Shown here in pieces: positions 23,425-30,579 of a stretch of 37,154 nucleotides of DNA. The notes beneath the pieces were generated by a model. It did not search any database, was not told where the DNA came from, and saw only the letters and a program-made list of their open reading frames with translations. The position numbers were made by a program, and so were the translations under genes. The stretch lies in the IMG/VR virus record IMGVR_UViG_3300020215_000098, positions 1 through 37,154 of that record; one strand, written 5' to 3'. The DNA comes from a virus. Each line of letters starts with the position of its first letter. Position 1 is the first letter of the stretch.

Positions 23425-23843
23425 TATGCAAGCCTCTTGCTATCAACAACGATGGTTGCTTCACATGTAAACAACGCCGAAGGCAATCCGGTTGACTTCG
23501 GTACACCCTTTTGCTTGAATCCGCCCGCGTCCACGAAGCAGCCGTAATAGGTTTCGCCCGCCAGCACGAGCGTTGAAGCTGATGCGGTTAGCGTGTCAAT
23601 GTCGTTCTGCATCGCCGTTACCACGCCATCCGCGCTAGAGGCCACGTATTCGACATGCAGCACAATCCGCTGATTTCGGAAACCAAAGTTCTTAGAGCCC
23701 TGCCCGTCAATTCCTGGGGCCGTGATGTACTGACGCGCATATTCGCGCTCCCCGATTGAGTAGTCGGCAAGGAACTGTCCGGCAGACGTGTAAGAGCACG
23801 TTGCCGAGAAAGTAATTCCGCCGATAACCGCACTCTGTGCCAT
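23424..23843 (-). CDS. Distal tail-like protein (139 aa)
   Basis: The product has a compact beta pattern: MAQSAVIGGITFSATCSY, the GSKNFGFRNQRIVLHVEYV strand pair, and a late FTCEATIVVD. The position directly after the tape-measure-like gene and before the fibre genes, and the GxxFGFRxRxIxLxxxF-like pattern, fit a distal tail or tail-tip connector role. The function is inferred mainly from order. Confidence 0.6.
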   Translation of the reverse strand: MAQSAVIGGITFSATCSYTSAGQFLADYSIGEREYARQYITAPGIDGQGSKNFGFRNQRIVLHVEYVASSADGVVTAMQNDIDTLTASASTLVLAGETYYGCFVDAGGFKQKGVPKSTGLPSALFTCEATIVVDSKRLA

Positions 23844-23847
23844 TCGC

Positions 23848-24855
23848 TCAATCGCCTATGTGGAGAATGCTGCCAAATGCTGCCGCTGCGCTAAACCGCT
23901 TATCGTGTGCTGATGCGAGAAACTGCGTTGCCGCCCTCTCGCGGTTTTCGTTGTACAATTCGGCGGCGTTCTTTCGCCGTTTGATTTCCGTGTCTACGTG
24001 CTTGGCCACTTCCTCGGAAATTTTCTTCACCAGCGCGTCACCGTCCTGCAAGTTCTCTTGATTGAGAATCGAAAAGATGGCTTCGCGCGCCACCTCGTTG
24101 CGTTCCTCTGGCGTCAACGCACGCTTTAGGCGTTCTTCTTCCAGCGTGATTTTGGTGTTAATCCGCTGGTTTACGGCAGGCCCGAAAAGCTTGTCGCGCT
24201 TGTCTTCTGGTAGTTGAAGGATTCCGCGTGCAGCCTTCTCCGCGTTATTAAAGCCTTCAATTGGAGAGCCCGTGTAATTCAGCCCGCCATTCTGTCGCGC
24301 CTGAAAGAAGTCGTATTCTGAGCGCGAAATCTGCCCGGAACCATAGCGGCGTCCGACTGACTGCGCGTCCTTCTCTTCCCGCTGCACGCGGTCATAGGTT
24401 TCTTTGAACTGCTCATAGGCGAAAATGCCGAGTCCAGCCGCTCCGCCCACGGCATTCATCACGCCAGCAAGCCGACGCAACCCGACTTTCTTCAACGCCT
24501 TCTCAATCTTGTCATCGCTTAGAAGCTCGCCAATCGCACGCGCGGTGATGCCTTCGGTAGCAATCGCTCTGATGGATTGGGCACGGTCCAGGGTGCGAAA
24601 GAACTTCGCCGCCTTTTCCGCCCGCTCTAGCCCGCCTTCGGCCTTGGCTAGTTTGCTGAAGCGATCCAGTTTTGCCGATGCCTCTTGAATCTTGCGCTGC
24701 ATCTCTACAGGAATAACACCCGTCGTCTTGGAAGCCTGCTTCGCTTCGCGCTCTAGGTTGCGGATTTCCTTGCGTGCTTCGGCGGCAGCCTGTTTGTATT
24801 GGCCGATTTGCCCGAGTGCGTCAGACGCGAATTTGAACGAGATAACGCCAGCCAT
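23848..24855 (-). CDS. Short tape-measure-like protein (335 aa)
   Basis: The N-terminal 160 residues are Ala/Lys/Glu rich and coiled-coil-like (AAAEARKEIRNLEREAKQAS). One hydrophobic stretch (LAGVMNAVGGAAGLGIFAYEQF) lies near residue 135, then another helical half. This is the make-up of a tape measure, which sets tail length, but 335 residues is short; at about 0.15 nm per residue the tail would be near 50 nm. It follows the 224-aa tail gene, sharing one base. A minor tail protein is the alternative. Confidence 0.65.
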   Translation of the reverse strand: MAGVISFKFASDALGQIGQYKQAAAEARKEIRNLEREAKQASKTTGVIPVEMQRKIQEASAKLDRFSKLAKAEGGLERAEKAAKFFRTLDRAQSIRAIATEGITARAIGELLSDDKIEKALKKVGLRRLAGVMNAVGGAAGLGIFAYEQFKETYDRVQREEKDAQSVGRRYGSGQISRSEYDFFQARQNGGLNYTGSPIEGFNNAEKAARGILQLPEDKRDKLFGPAVNQRINTKITLEEERLKRALTPEERNEVAREAIFSILNQENLQDGDALVKKISEEVAKHVDTEIKRRKNAAELYNENRERAATQFLASAHDKRFSAAAAFGSILHIGD

Positions 24856-25529
24856 TATGCAGCCTCCGCAGGGATGCCACGGCGCTGCAATGCTTTAACG
24901 ATGGCGGGAAGCGCTGCGTTAATGATGGCCTGTTGCTGCGTTGGACTCAGTTCAAAGAATCCCTTACGCGGCGGAATCACAGAGATTGTGCCCGCGCTTA
25001 TCGACTTCATTCCAGCGTCAACTTTACTGCGTGGATTGTCGGTGATTTTGCGCTGGAGAACCGCACGCTTTAGTGTTCGCTTCGCACGGTCGCCTAACTC
25101 ACCCGCCGCCTCTTTGCGACGGCGCAACTCTCCCGTAGGCAGGTCGCGGTAAAACGAACCTTTCTTTTTGTTCAAGGGTTGCCGTACTGCGCCATATTTC
25201 AGCGTGCCGGCCACGGCGTAAACTTTGCCTTTGCCTTTGGCATATTTGGCATCCGGGCCAAACTTGACGAAGTAACCGCCAGTCGTCGCGCCAATGATGG
25301 CCTTGTCCACCACAACAGAGTGCAGCGTTCCAGTCCGGCGATTGACACCACTGGCACGGTAGCTATTCGCCAGCTCTTTGCGGATAACTGGCGTTATCGC
25401 CGCAACGACTTCGTTCAAAATGTTCTGCCCCTGCAAGCCTGCGAAGGATTCTAGTTGTCCGACGAGCGCGCCCACCGGCGAGGCCGTCACGGCTTTGAAC
25501 TTATTAATGGCTCGCGTTAGTCGGTTCAT
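24855..25529 (-). CDS. Minor tail / gp10-like protein (224 aa)
   Basis: The product is strongly basic with a segment resembling HK97-gp10-like tail proteins: RRTGTLHSVVVDKA, GGYFVKFGPDAKYAKGK, and a KRTLKRA patch. An unusual proline-rich SAGTISVIPPRKGFFELSP follows, then a C-terminal helix. It lies between a 236-aa tail gene and the tape measure-like gene. A tail completion or internal tail protein is the best guess. Confidence 0.55.
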   Translation of the reverse strand: MNRLTRAINKFKAVTASPVGALVGQLESFAGLQGQNILNEVVAAITPVIRKELANSYRASGVNRRTGTLHSVVVDKAIIGATTGGYFVKFGPDAKYAKGKGKVYAVAGTLKYGAVRQPLNKKKGSFYRDLPTGELRRRKEAAGELGDRAKRTLKRAVLQRKITDNPRSKVDAGMKSISAGTISVIPPRKGFFELSPTQQQAIINAALPAIVKALQRRGIPAEAA

Positions 25530-26236
25530 TTGGGCGGAGCCTTTGGAGCGCGCACAAGCGCTGCTCGCGACAGAGGGTCGTTGGCAATTTCAGGCGGACA
25601 CGTTTCGACAGCATCGTCTTCACTGTTAACGCCAAACGATTGCAGCCATTCTTCGCGGTCGCAGATTTCAGGCTCGCCGCACAAGGCCACGCCACGGGCG
25701 ATGTTTTCAAGACGCGTTACAGGTAGTCGTTCGGGCTTTTTGATTCCGGCCAGGTCCGCCACATAGACAAGCCAAGCCTTCTCAAAAGCGAATTGCTTCT
25801 CTTGTTTCTCTTGCTCGCGTTGCTGTTTGCGAAGTTCGCGTTTCTTTCGGGCATCGTCTTCGGCAGCCAATTCCTGCCGCTTTGCATCCACGTATTCGGG
25901 GCGCTCGAATGTTTCGGGTTTAAAGTTGCCGACAACGAGCCCCGGCTCCAGTTGTTGCAGCATGACACCCGTAAGCGGAATTGGGGCGCGGGTTTCTTTG
26001 TCGATGGCGTCAATGCGATTACAGAAGGCCATCGCGCCATAATGCCGAGTAACATAGACGTTGCCGATTAAGCCCGAGCGGGTGCCATCGTCTTTTGGAA
26101 TGGGCATTTCCGTTTTGACGTGAACGCCCAGATTCATGTTGCGGCGTGCGAGTTCTTCGGGCGGCAGATGCTTGATTAAAGCATTGGCCTTTTGGTGATG
26201 CTCTCCGGTGAAAAAGACGACATCATATTGCGTCAT
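25526..26236 (-). CDS. Tail-region protein with coiled coil (236 aa)
   Basis: I start at the ATG at 26234-26236, which overlaps the stop of the 65-aa gene (ATGA). The product has a mixed N-terminal half (MTQYDVVFFTGEHHQKANAL) and a long charged helix (KKRELRKQQREQEKQEKQFA), and ends with a low-complexity tail. Its place between the major tail and tape-measure-like genes is where tail assembly chaperones are found, but no frameshift slip site was seen at its start. The function is unknown. Confidence 0.6.
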   Translation of the reverse strand: MTQYDVVFFTGEHHQKANALIKHLPPEELARRNMNLGVHVKTEMPIPKDDGTRSGLIGNVYVTRHYGAMAFCNRIDAIDKETRAPIPLTGVMLQQLEPGLVVGNFKPETFERPEYVDAKRQELAAEDDARKKRELRKQQREQEKQEKQFAFEKAWLVYVADLAGIKKPERLPVTRLENIARGVALCGEPEICDREEWLQSFGVNSEDDAVETCPPEIANDPLSRAALVRAPKAPPK

Positions 26237-26430
26237 TCGCAGCAACTCAGTTTCTCAACGGGTACAAACGTCAAGTCGTACATTGCTCTTTCGGGAAACT
26301 TGCCCGCCTCTGCTTCGGGCACTACCAGTGTCAGCTTTGGCCCGCCATTGGTCGGAAAGAGCCTCATTTCCCGCACTTCTTCATTGTCGAGATTCTTGTA
26401 TGCCTTGTGCGGTCCAACTGTGTACTGCAC
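26233..26430 (-). CDS. Small tail-region protein (65 aa)
   Basis: This gene starts with GTG at 26428-26430, sharing its first base with the TAG stop of the major tail gene, and ends in ATGA overlap with the next gene. The product (MQYTVGPHKAYKNLDNEE ... MYDLTFVPVEKLSCCE) is beta-rich. Longer readings exist but would run antiparallel in frame through the major tail gene. The position fits a small tail assembly factor. Confidence 0.6.
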   Translation of the reverse strand: MQYTVGPHKAYKNLDNEEVREMRLFPTNGGPKLTLVVPEAEAGKFPERAMYDLTFVPVEKLSCCE

Positions 26431-26822
26431 TACACGGACACCGTTATTGGATTGGTGGACGAGCCCTTGTATTTGAAGTTGACGATTTGCGAGTAAGGGC
26501 GGGAGTCCATGTCCACTTCCACCGCCCCGTTCAACATGTCCGCAACTGTCACCGTTGCAGATCCACCGTCGAACTCTTCCAGGGTGAACACGAGATTGGC
26601 AGACGTGCCTTTCGATGAAGGCGTAACAAGCCCCTGAAATCGTGCGCGCGCCGTGCAATCATACGTGTCAATCTTGACGCACTCGGGCGCAACAGCGTTG
26701 CCGGGGCGATTCTCGCTCCATGTGACGGACTCCGTGATTGAGCCGCCCACGGGTTGCGCCATCGTGCCCGCGCCCGTGTGAACGATGCTGATGATTTTGT
26801 CTGCATTATCGCAAATGGCCAT
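26430..26822 (-). CDS. Major tail protein-like (130 aa)
   Basis: The product (MAICDNADKIISIVHTGAGT, then GGSITESVTWSENRPG and the strand-rich SANLVFTLEEFDGGSATVTV) is a compact beta protein. It comes after the gpU-like gene and before the small assembly genes, the usual place of the tube protein. A late YSQIVNFKYKG strand is also common in tube proteins. It would polymerise into the tail tube. The assignment is by position and fold pattern. Confidence 0.65.
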   Translation of the reverse strand: MAICDNADKIISIVHTGAGTMAQPVGGSITESVTWSENRPGNAVAPECVKIDTYDCTARARFQGLVTPSSKGTSANLVFTLEEFDGGSATVTVADMLNGAVEVDMDSRPYSQIVNFKYKGSSTNPITVSV

Positions 26823-26834
26823 CTGTCCCGCTCC

Positions 26835-27284
26835 TTAACAAACCTTTTTCCGAACCTCTATGACGTAGTGCGCGAAACAGGGCGATTGCTTTACGTCTAC
26901 TGATTCCAACCGCGCCGTTACTTCGTCTGGCCGGCCAGTTCCGCTGAAATTCGCCTTATCGTCCCAACGCGCCAGAATCGCTTCAATCAAGCCTTCAATG
27001 TCGGCAAACGTGTTGTCGGTCTCGCGAGCGAAACCGAAATACAAATCGCACACCACTGTCCAAGTCCGCAAACTCCGTATGTCCGGGTCAATTCCTGTCA
27101 GTTCGCCCGGTTGAATCCACATCTTTGCAGCACTGGTGCCGATGCCGGAAACTAAAGTTCCTGCCGCCCCCTGGTCGTCGTAACCAACCACCACGCCCGT
27201 TGCCGCCGTTAAGGTGTAGGCACCACTAGTTACACTGGTTCCAATTGCGGCCTTTAGTTGCTCGCGAAAGGTTCCAATGCCCAT
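26835..27284 (-). CDS. Tail completion protein (gpU-like, 149 aa)
   Basis: The product has an N-terminal helix (MGIGTFREQLKAAIGT), a Gly-rich loop, and WTVVCDLYFGFARETDNTFADIEGL followed by ILARWDDK and a strand ending HYVIEVRKK. A helix followed by a beta sheet with a final V.V.. strand is the pattern of lambda gpU-like terminators, which cap the tail tube and join it to the head. The place between head-closure and major tail genes agrees. Confidence 0.65.
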   Translation of the reverse strand: MGIGTFREQLKAAIGTSVTSGAYTLTAATGVVVGYDDQGAAGTLVSGIGTSAAKMWIQPGELTGIDPDIRSLRTWTVVCDLYFGFARETDNTFADIEGLIEAILARWDDKANFSGTGRPDEVTARLESVDVKQSPCFAHYVIEVRKKVC

Positions 27285-27655
27285 TAATCAATCCCGACTT
27301 TCGAGGCCACAGTTCGCGAGCATTGCAATTTAAACAGCGCTTCGTATCCGCCGCTAATGTCTTCCCATCGTTCCACGCGATAGACTTTTGAGTCGAACGT
27401 AACGCCGTCGCCGATGTTAATTCCGTCCGATGGCGGAAAGCTCGTCTGTCTTGGCACTTCAAACTCCCGCGCCGTCATTTCCGCCCGCAGCCCCATCATT
27501 TCAGCCAATTCTCGCGACTCGGGGCCTGGATGCGCCGTTATGCCCGTCGCTGCTGAACCACCGCGATTGGTGTACGAAATCGTGTCGCCTAGAACGTCTT
27601 GGGCGATTTTAGCTACTGCTGCAAACTGGTCCCTAAAGTCAGTGCGAGCGCTCAT
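27284..27655 (-). CDS. Head closure-like protein (123 aa)
   Basis: The product (LGDTISYTNRGGS ... GDGVTFDSKVYRVERWEDI, ending LQCSRTVASK) is beta-rich, with the pattern of head closure proteins such as SPP1 gp16 and HK97 head-tail connectors. It lies next to the adaptor-like gene and overlaps it by ATGA. The function is by order and fold pattern. Confidence 0.55.
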   Translation of the reverse strand: MSARTDFRDQFAAVAKIAQDVLGDTISYTNRGGSAATGITAHPGPESRELAEMMGLRAEMTAREFEVPRQTSFPPSDGINIGDGVTFDSKVYRVERWEDISGGYEALFKLQCSRTVASKVGID

Positions 27656-28113
27656 CGAATCACCGTAAACGAGCTAACACCGCTCGCCCCTGGTCCCGAG
27701 TTCGCATTGGCTGCACCCATACGACGCGCCAATACTTCATGGTGCCGGAAGAAGGGAATCTGATTCTTAATCTTGGCCTTGATTAGCTCGCGTTCTTCGG
27801 TGTAGTTCGCGGTGACGCCGCTAATTGAGCCGATGCCGCCGGCTTCGATGCGCCCTGTCTGTGTGCCAATGGTTATCCACCTATCGAGCAAGACGTTCAT
27901 CACTGCCAATGCACCCGTCGTCACCGTGGTATCTGTTTCGATGTTGGTTGCGACAAAATCAACGATTTCAGTTTTCGCCTGAGCCTGTGTTGCACTGGCA
28001 ATTTCGGTGGAAGCCGACAGCGTGCCCATGCCATCAAGGGTGAAGTATCCGCCGTAGTATGGCGTCTCTAAGATTTCAAAGAGCGCGAGGTAACGCTGAG
28101 TCGTCAACGCCAA
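27652..28113 (-). CDS. Head-tail adaptor-like protein (153 aa)
   Basis: The product has an N-terminal helix (LTTQRYLALFEILETPY), a segment rich in Thr/Ala (TDTTVTTGALAVMNVLLDRWI), and a Gly-rich C-terminal tail. It begins with TTG at 28113, soon after the upstream TGA (28117-28119). Its position first in the connector block suggests an adaptor that binds portal. No decisive motif is seen. Confidence 0.55.
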   Translation of the reverse strand: MALTTQRYLALFEILETPYYGGYFTLDGMGTLSASTEIASATQAQAKTEIVDFVATNIETDTTVTTGALAVMNVLLDRWITIGTQTGRIEAGGIGSISGVTANYTEERELIKAKIKNQIPFFRHHEVLARRMGAANANSGPGASGVSSFTVIR

Positions 28114-28116
28114 AGT

Positions 28117-28302
28117 TCACCAATCCCTCTCGTTCATGTCGTCTTTCGGCTTATTGTTCTGCCCACCGCGCACTACTTTCACGCCACACACCAGACAGCG
28201 CATCGTTCCTTCAGGGTCGCCAAGTAACCCGATAAAGTCCCGCGTCATCTTGCAGGCCGGACAATGAAACGTGTCGTGTATGCGGGGCCACGGCTGGCGC
28301 AT
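28117..28302 (-). CDS. Small zinc-ribbon protein (61 aa)
   Basis: FHCPACKMTRDF and MRCLVCGVKVV form two CxxC pairs about 20 residues apart, a classic zinc ribbon. GAGGCG overlapping the upstream stop lies just before the ATG at 28302. Such small zinc proteins are common beside phage connector genes; the role is unknown. Confidence 0.7.
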   Translation of the reverse strand: MRQPWPRIHDTFHCPACKMTRDFIGLLGDPEGTMRCLVCGVKVVRGGQNNKPKDDMNERDW

Positions 28303-28308
28303 AACGCC

Positions 28309-28455
28309 TCATTTCTTCGGCCTCTTCCAATGCAGGAACACAACTCCGTTTTCATCCACCAGCACAACCACTTGAGGCAAAGCGAGCGCGAACCGTAAAT
28401 CGCAGAGCGACTTATCGAACTTGAAAGAATGCGCCTCTCTACGCTTTGCCGCCAT
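28309..28455 (-). CDS. Small hypothetical protein (48 aa)
   Basis: A short gene reads MAAKRREAHSFKFDKSLCDL and ends VVFLHWKRPKK. It starts inside the end of the upstream gene (17-base overlap) and stops 6 bases before the next ATG, filling the gap. The middle (LALPQVVVLVDENGVVFLHW) is two short beta strands. Its ribosome site is weak (AGGTTGG), so it is less certain than its neighbours. Confidence 0.5.
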   Translation of the reverse strand: MAAKRREAHSFKFDKSLCDLRFALALPQVVVLVDENGVVFLHWKRPKK

Positions 28456-28759
28456 AACCAACCTGCACAAAGGCTTGTACGTATTCTGGAACTTGTCCTC
28501 TTTCCATCGTTAGTGTTGGCGCTCCTATCGGAACCATGCGTGGCAAAACTTCCGTTGAGCGCTTTCCGTTGAAAGCTTCAAACTCCAAAATCAAATCACC
28601 CACGCCACCGACTTCTGGGCGCTGCGTGCATGTCACCCACACTCCGAACGTCGGCAATTCGCCTACATGCTTTGTGCGAATGGCTAACGGAGAACCAAGT
28701 TCGCCGGAGTCATGACGAACGCTAATTAAGCGATGATTTGTTGCTGAAACGTTCGTCAT
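28439..28759 (-). CDS. Hypothetical late protein (106 aa)
   Basis: The product is beta-rich (RLISVRHDSGELGSPLAIRT ... ERGQVPEYVQAFVQVGYGGK) with no catalytic motif. It follows inverted-repeat element C, with GATGAGGC before its ATG. It might be a head or connector accessory protein. No family recognised. Confidence 0.55.
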   Translation of the reverse strand: MTNVSATNHRLISVRHDSGELGSPLAIRTKHVGELPTFGVWVTCTQRPEVGGVGDLILEFEAFNGKRSTEVLPRMVPIGAPTLTMERGQVPEYVQAFVQVGYGGKA

Positions 28760-28775
28760 TTAAGCCTCATCTTAG

Positions 28776-28840
28776 AGCCGGACTTTGCGCGCCGTTGGTC
28801 AAGGGGGAGCTTGGTGCACGGCTTGGCGCATCGTCCGGCT
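28776..28840 (-). other. Long-range inverted repeat (element C)
   Basis: On the minus strand AGCCGGAC (28833-28840) pairs perfectly with GTCCGGCT (28776-28783), enclosing 49 nt, with an inner GCGCC/GGCGC pairing. The 3' arm ends 16 nt before the ATG at 28759. It resembles elements A and B in layout and in sitting upstream of a gene in an otherwise packed region, though the arms are shorter. Confidence 0.45.
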
Positions 28841-28851
28841 ATCACTCGTAA

Positions 28852-28866
28852 TCCACCACTGGTGGA
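28852..28866 (-). other. Compact hairpin after exported protein gene
   Basis: TCCACCA-C-TGGTGGA is a near-perfect palindrome with 7-bp arms, in effect a 6-bp stem with a 3-base loop. It lies 15 bases after the stop of the exported protein gene, between it and element C. There is no T run, so it is more likely a processing or pausing hairpin than a complete terminator. Confidence 0.4.
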
Positions 28867-28880
28867 CAAGGGCCCGTCCC

Positions 28881-29243
28881 TCAAGTCCGCGTGTTGTAAC
28901 CTTCGGGATACACGTAGAACGTTCGCACCAATCGGCCTTCGGGCGCGATAGTCTTGCGCACGGAGTTCTCTGGAATTGGCACCACATCCGCGGGCTTCTT
29001 TTCTTCCTTCGGCACTGGCTTGGCTTTCTCAAAGCGTTTCAATTCTTCCTTGAAGCGTTTCGCAATCGCTTCGTGTTCCTTCTGCGCACTCAATTTCAAC
29101 GCTCGAATGTCGCTCACGTCGATGGATAGCGACTTGCGGTTCGCGTCGTCTTTGTCTGTGCAGAAGTTCGTGCCTTTGGTTAGGTCTTCAGCGGCAAAGA
29201 CAGAACTAGAGAGCGCCAGCAATAGAACGGAAAGCGTTTTCAT
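28881..29243 (-). CDS. Exported lysis-region protein with signal peptide (120 aa)
   Basis: From the ATG at 29243 (ATGA overlap with the upstream gene) the product starts MKTLSVLLLALSSSVFAAED, a signal peptide with a probable signal peptidase I cut after VFA. The mature part has a charged helix (KLSAQKEHEAIAKRFKEELK) and a Lys/Pro/Glu-rich linker (KPVPKEEKKPADVVPIPE). It would act in the periplasm. It may be a periplasmic lysis accessory; no enzymatic motif is seen. Confidence 0.7.
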   Translation of the reverse strand: MKTLSVLLLALSSSVFAAEDLTKGTNFCTDKDDANRKSLSIDVSDIRALKLSAQKEHEAIAKRFKEELKRFEKAKPVPKEEKKPADVVPIPENSVRKTIAPEGRLVRTFYVYPEGYNTRT

Positions 29244-29488
29244 GAAAGTCCTGCTCCGTAGCCTGTGTTGCGCGCACTGCAAATAATCTCTGTATACTGA
29301 GTACCATCCCACGGGCGGTAAGGCTGATATGGCCAATACGGCTCCGGCTTTGAAGGCGCTGGCGTGGGTGGGAAGCTAATGACAGTCGGCGTCTTCGCGC
29401 GCTCCTGAGCCAATTGCTGCTCAAGCTCAACGATGCGCTTTTCCATCTGCTCTTTTGTCATTTCGTTACCGCAATGAGGGTAGTTCAT
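29240..29488 (-). CDS. Small lysis-region protein with coiled coil and Pro-rich tail (82 aa)
   Basis: The product (MNYPHCGNEMTKEQMEKRIV, ELEQQLAQERAK) has one short coiled coil, then a Pro/Tyr/Trp-rich tail (PAPSKPEPYWPYQPYRPW). There is no membrane segment. AGGGGAC lies before the ATG at 29488. It is coupled on both sides by ATGA. Function unknown. Confidence 0.6.
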   Translation of the reverse strand: MNYPHCGNEMTKEQMEKRIVELEQQLAQERAKTPTVISFPPTPAPSKPEPYWPYQPYRPWDGTQYTEIICSARNTGYGAGLS

Positions 29489-29586
29489 TCGTTAAAGTCC
29501 CCTGTAAAGCAAAGTGCTGCAAAGCCAGTAAGTCCAGCAACCATGAAAAACAGCACCCACAGCACAAGATGCTCTGCGCCGCTCAC
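29485..29586 (-). CDS. Small membrane peptide (33 aa)
   Basis: A short gene starts with GTG at 29584-29586, overlapping the upstream TGA (GTGA), and reads MSGAEHLVLWVLFFMVAGLT followed by GFAALCFTGDFNE. It is a single membrane span. Its stop overlaps the next ATG (ATGA). It could be a holin-like or anti-holin peptide given its place in the lysis cluster; this is inference. Confidence 0.6.
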   Translation of the reverse strand: MSGAEHLVLWVLFFMVAGLTGFAALCFTGDFNE

Positions 29587-29819
29587 TTCGCTTCTCCCGT
29601 ATCCGGCAACGCCCACCAGCCTTCAGGAATCACTATCGCGCCTGGGATTTCCTTCCCGTCCTTATCGAGCGCCCAAATCTTGGCCTTCACTGGCTCCCGC
29701 AGGCGCACTGGCTCCCCGTCCTTCACGTATACGGTTCTTGTGCGCGCGCAGCCGTTCATGAAGACGCTGCTTAAGAGCATCAGGGCGAGCAGCGCTGTCT
29801 TCGGCAGTGTCAGGCGCAT
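29583..29819 (-). CDS. Outer-membrane lipoprotein, o-spanin candidate (78 aa)
   Basis: The N-terminus (MRLTLPKTALLALMLLSSVFMNGCARTR) is a signal peptide ending in a lipobox with Cys at about residue 24. The mature part is short and rich in Lys, Pro and Trp. GGAG lies seven bases before the ATG at 29819. The gene begins inside the upstream membrane-protein gene in another frame and runs past its end, the overlapped arrangement of Rz/Rz1. The role would be fusing inner and outer membranes in the last step of lysis. Confidence 0.6.
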   Translation of the reverse strand: MRLTLPKTALLALMLLSSVFMNGCARTRTVYVKDGEPVRLREPVKAKIWALDKDGKEIPGAIVIPEGWWALPDTGEAK

Positions 29820-29889
29820 TTAAGAACTCCAGAAGCACGGGCAGTAGAATCGGCAGCAGTACCCCAAGCACCGCAAGGACGATTTCCAT
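29662..29889 (-). CDS. Inner-membrane protein, i-spanin candidate (75 aa)
   Basis: The product has an N-terminal membrane span (MEIVLAVLGVLLPILLPVLL) and a charged periplasmic helix (ALKQRLHERLRAHKNRIREG) followed by a low-complexity tail. It starts three bases after the upstream stop, and its last 158 bases overlap the lipoprotein gene in another frame. N-terminal anchor plus helix and the overlap fit an i-spanin, though 75 residues is short for one. Confidence 0.55.
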   Translation of the reverse strand: MEIVLAVLGVLLPILLPVLLEFLNAPDTAEDSAARPDALKQRLHERLRAHKNRIREGRGASAPAGASEGQDLGAR

Positions 29890-29892
29890 GCG

Positions 29893-30219
29893 CTACTCCG
29901 CTTTGGTGAATTTCAGTTCGTAGGCTTTCTTGGCGAAGTCGATGGCCGCGTCTTTCAAATCCATCACGGACGGCTCTTTGCCGTAAGTATCTTTGAATCC
30001 TTGGCTGAAATGCTTCATAGCAAAGGCGAGTTTGCCTTCACCGAAGACGTTGGACTTTTCAGCAGCCAGAAACGCCGCCGTAACCAGCCCTTCCCACCGC
30101 TCCGTGTCCCAACCTTGTTTAATCTGGAGCTTGCGGTACACGAACAGGATGATGGCCGCATAGAGAAGCAACGCCTGCTCGCTCAAGGCCAGCTTCAAAA
30201 GCATCTCTTTCCAGTCCAT
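29893..30219 (-). CDS. Membrane protein of the lysis cluster (108 aa)
   Basis: The product has one hydrophobic segment (ALSEQALLLYAAIILFVY, residues 11-28) and a soluble helical C-terminus (GWDTERWEGLVTAAFLAAEK). A GGGGAAATAG site overlaps the upstream stop before the ATG at 30219. It may be a holin-related membrane protein. No family is certain. Confidence 0.6.
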   Translation of the reverse strand: MDWKEMLLKLALSEQALLLYAAIILFVYRKLQIKQGWDTERWEGLVTAAFLAAEKSNVFGEGKLAFAMKHFSQGFKDTYGKEPSVMDLKDAAIDFAKKAYELKFTKAE

Positions 30220-30220
30220 T

Positions 30221-30505
30221 CTATTTCCCCTTTTCCAGCGCCCGAATACGCGTCTCGTGGTCTTTCACCATTTCCACCAGAATTTCACGGATGTTGCGCA
30301 CGTCTGCTTGAAGCGTTGCCGCCCAAAACACCGCGCCGATTACGCCTGACACCACCAGAATCACGAAGCCAAGCTTGACGGGTGTTGAATCGCTGATGGC
30401 CTTGCCGATGCCGCTATCGCTCGCCTTAGCCATTTCGCGCTTCTCTCGCTCCACTTCCTGAGCGCCAATCATGCGGTGGAAATCTTCTTCACGGTTGAAG
30501 GCCAC
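30221..30505 (-). CDS. Hemolysin XhlA/holin-like membrane protein (about 94 aa)
   Basis: The C-terminal half has a membrane span (LGFVILVVSGVIGAVFWAAT) flanked by an amphipathic helix (VRNIREILVEMVKDHETRIRALE), the reverse layout of XhlA-like proteins, which associate with holins in lysis. I use the GTG at 30505, with GGAG eight bases upstream; ATGs at 30472 and 30433 are other starts. It is the first gene after the late terminator, so it needs its own promoter, which I could not locate. Confidence 0.6.
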   Translation of the reverse strand: MAFNREEDFHRMIGAQEVEREKREMAKASDSGIGKAISDSTPVKLGFVILVVSGVIGAVFWAATLQADVRNIREILVEMVKDHETRIRALEKGK

Positions 30506-30538
30506 GGGATGCACTCCGCTAGTTGTGGATAAGCAGAA

Positions 30539-30570
30539 GGGTTGCCGTAGCTCGATGTCTACGGCAACCC
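30539..30570 (-). terminator. Strong hairpin terminator after head genes
   Basis: GGGTTGCCGTAG (30539-30550) and CTACGGCAACCC (30559-30570) form a perfect 12-bp stem with an 8-base loop, 9 bases after the stop of the concanavalin-like gene. On the minus strand TTCTGCTT follows, a weak U tract. This would end transcripts of the portal-to-capsid block and set it apart from the lysis block. The tract is imperfect, so partial read-through is likely. Confidence 0.8.
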
Positions 30571-30579
30571 GAAGGGAGA

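Noticed and set aside
26200-26440. A programmed frameshift joining the small tail genes into a G/GT-type chaperone.
   Set aside because: No slippery heptamer was seen at the gene junction, and the start-stop overlaps explain both genes as separate.
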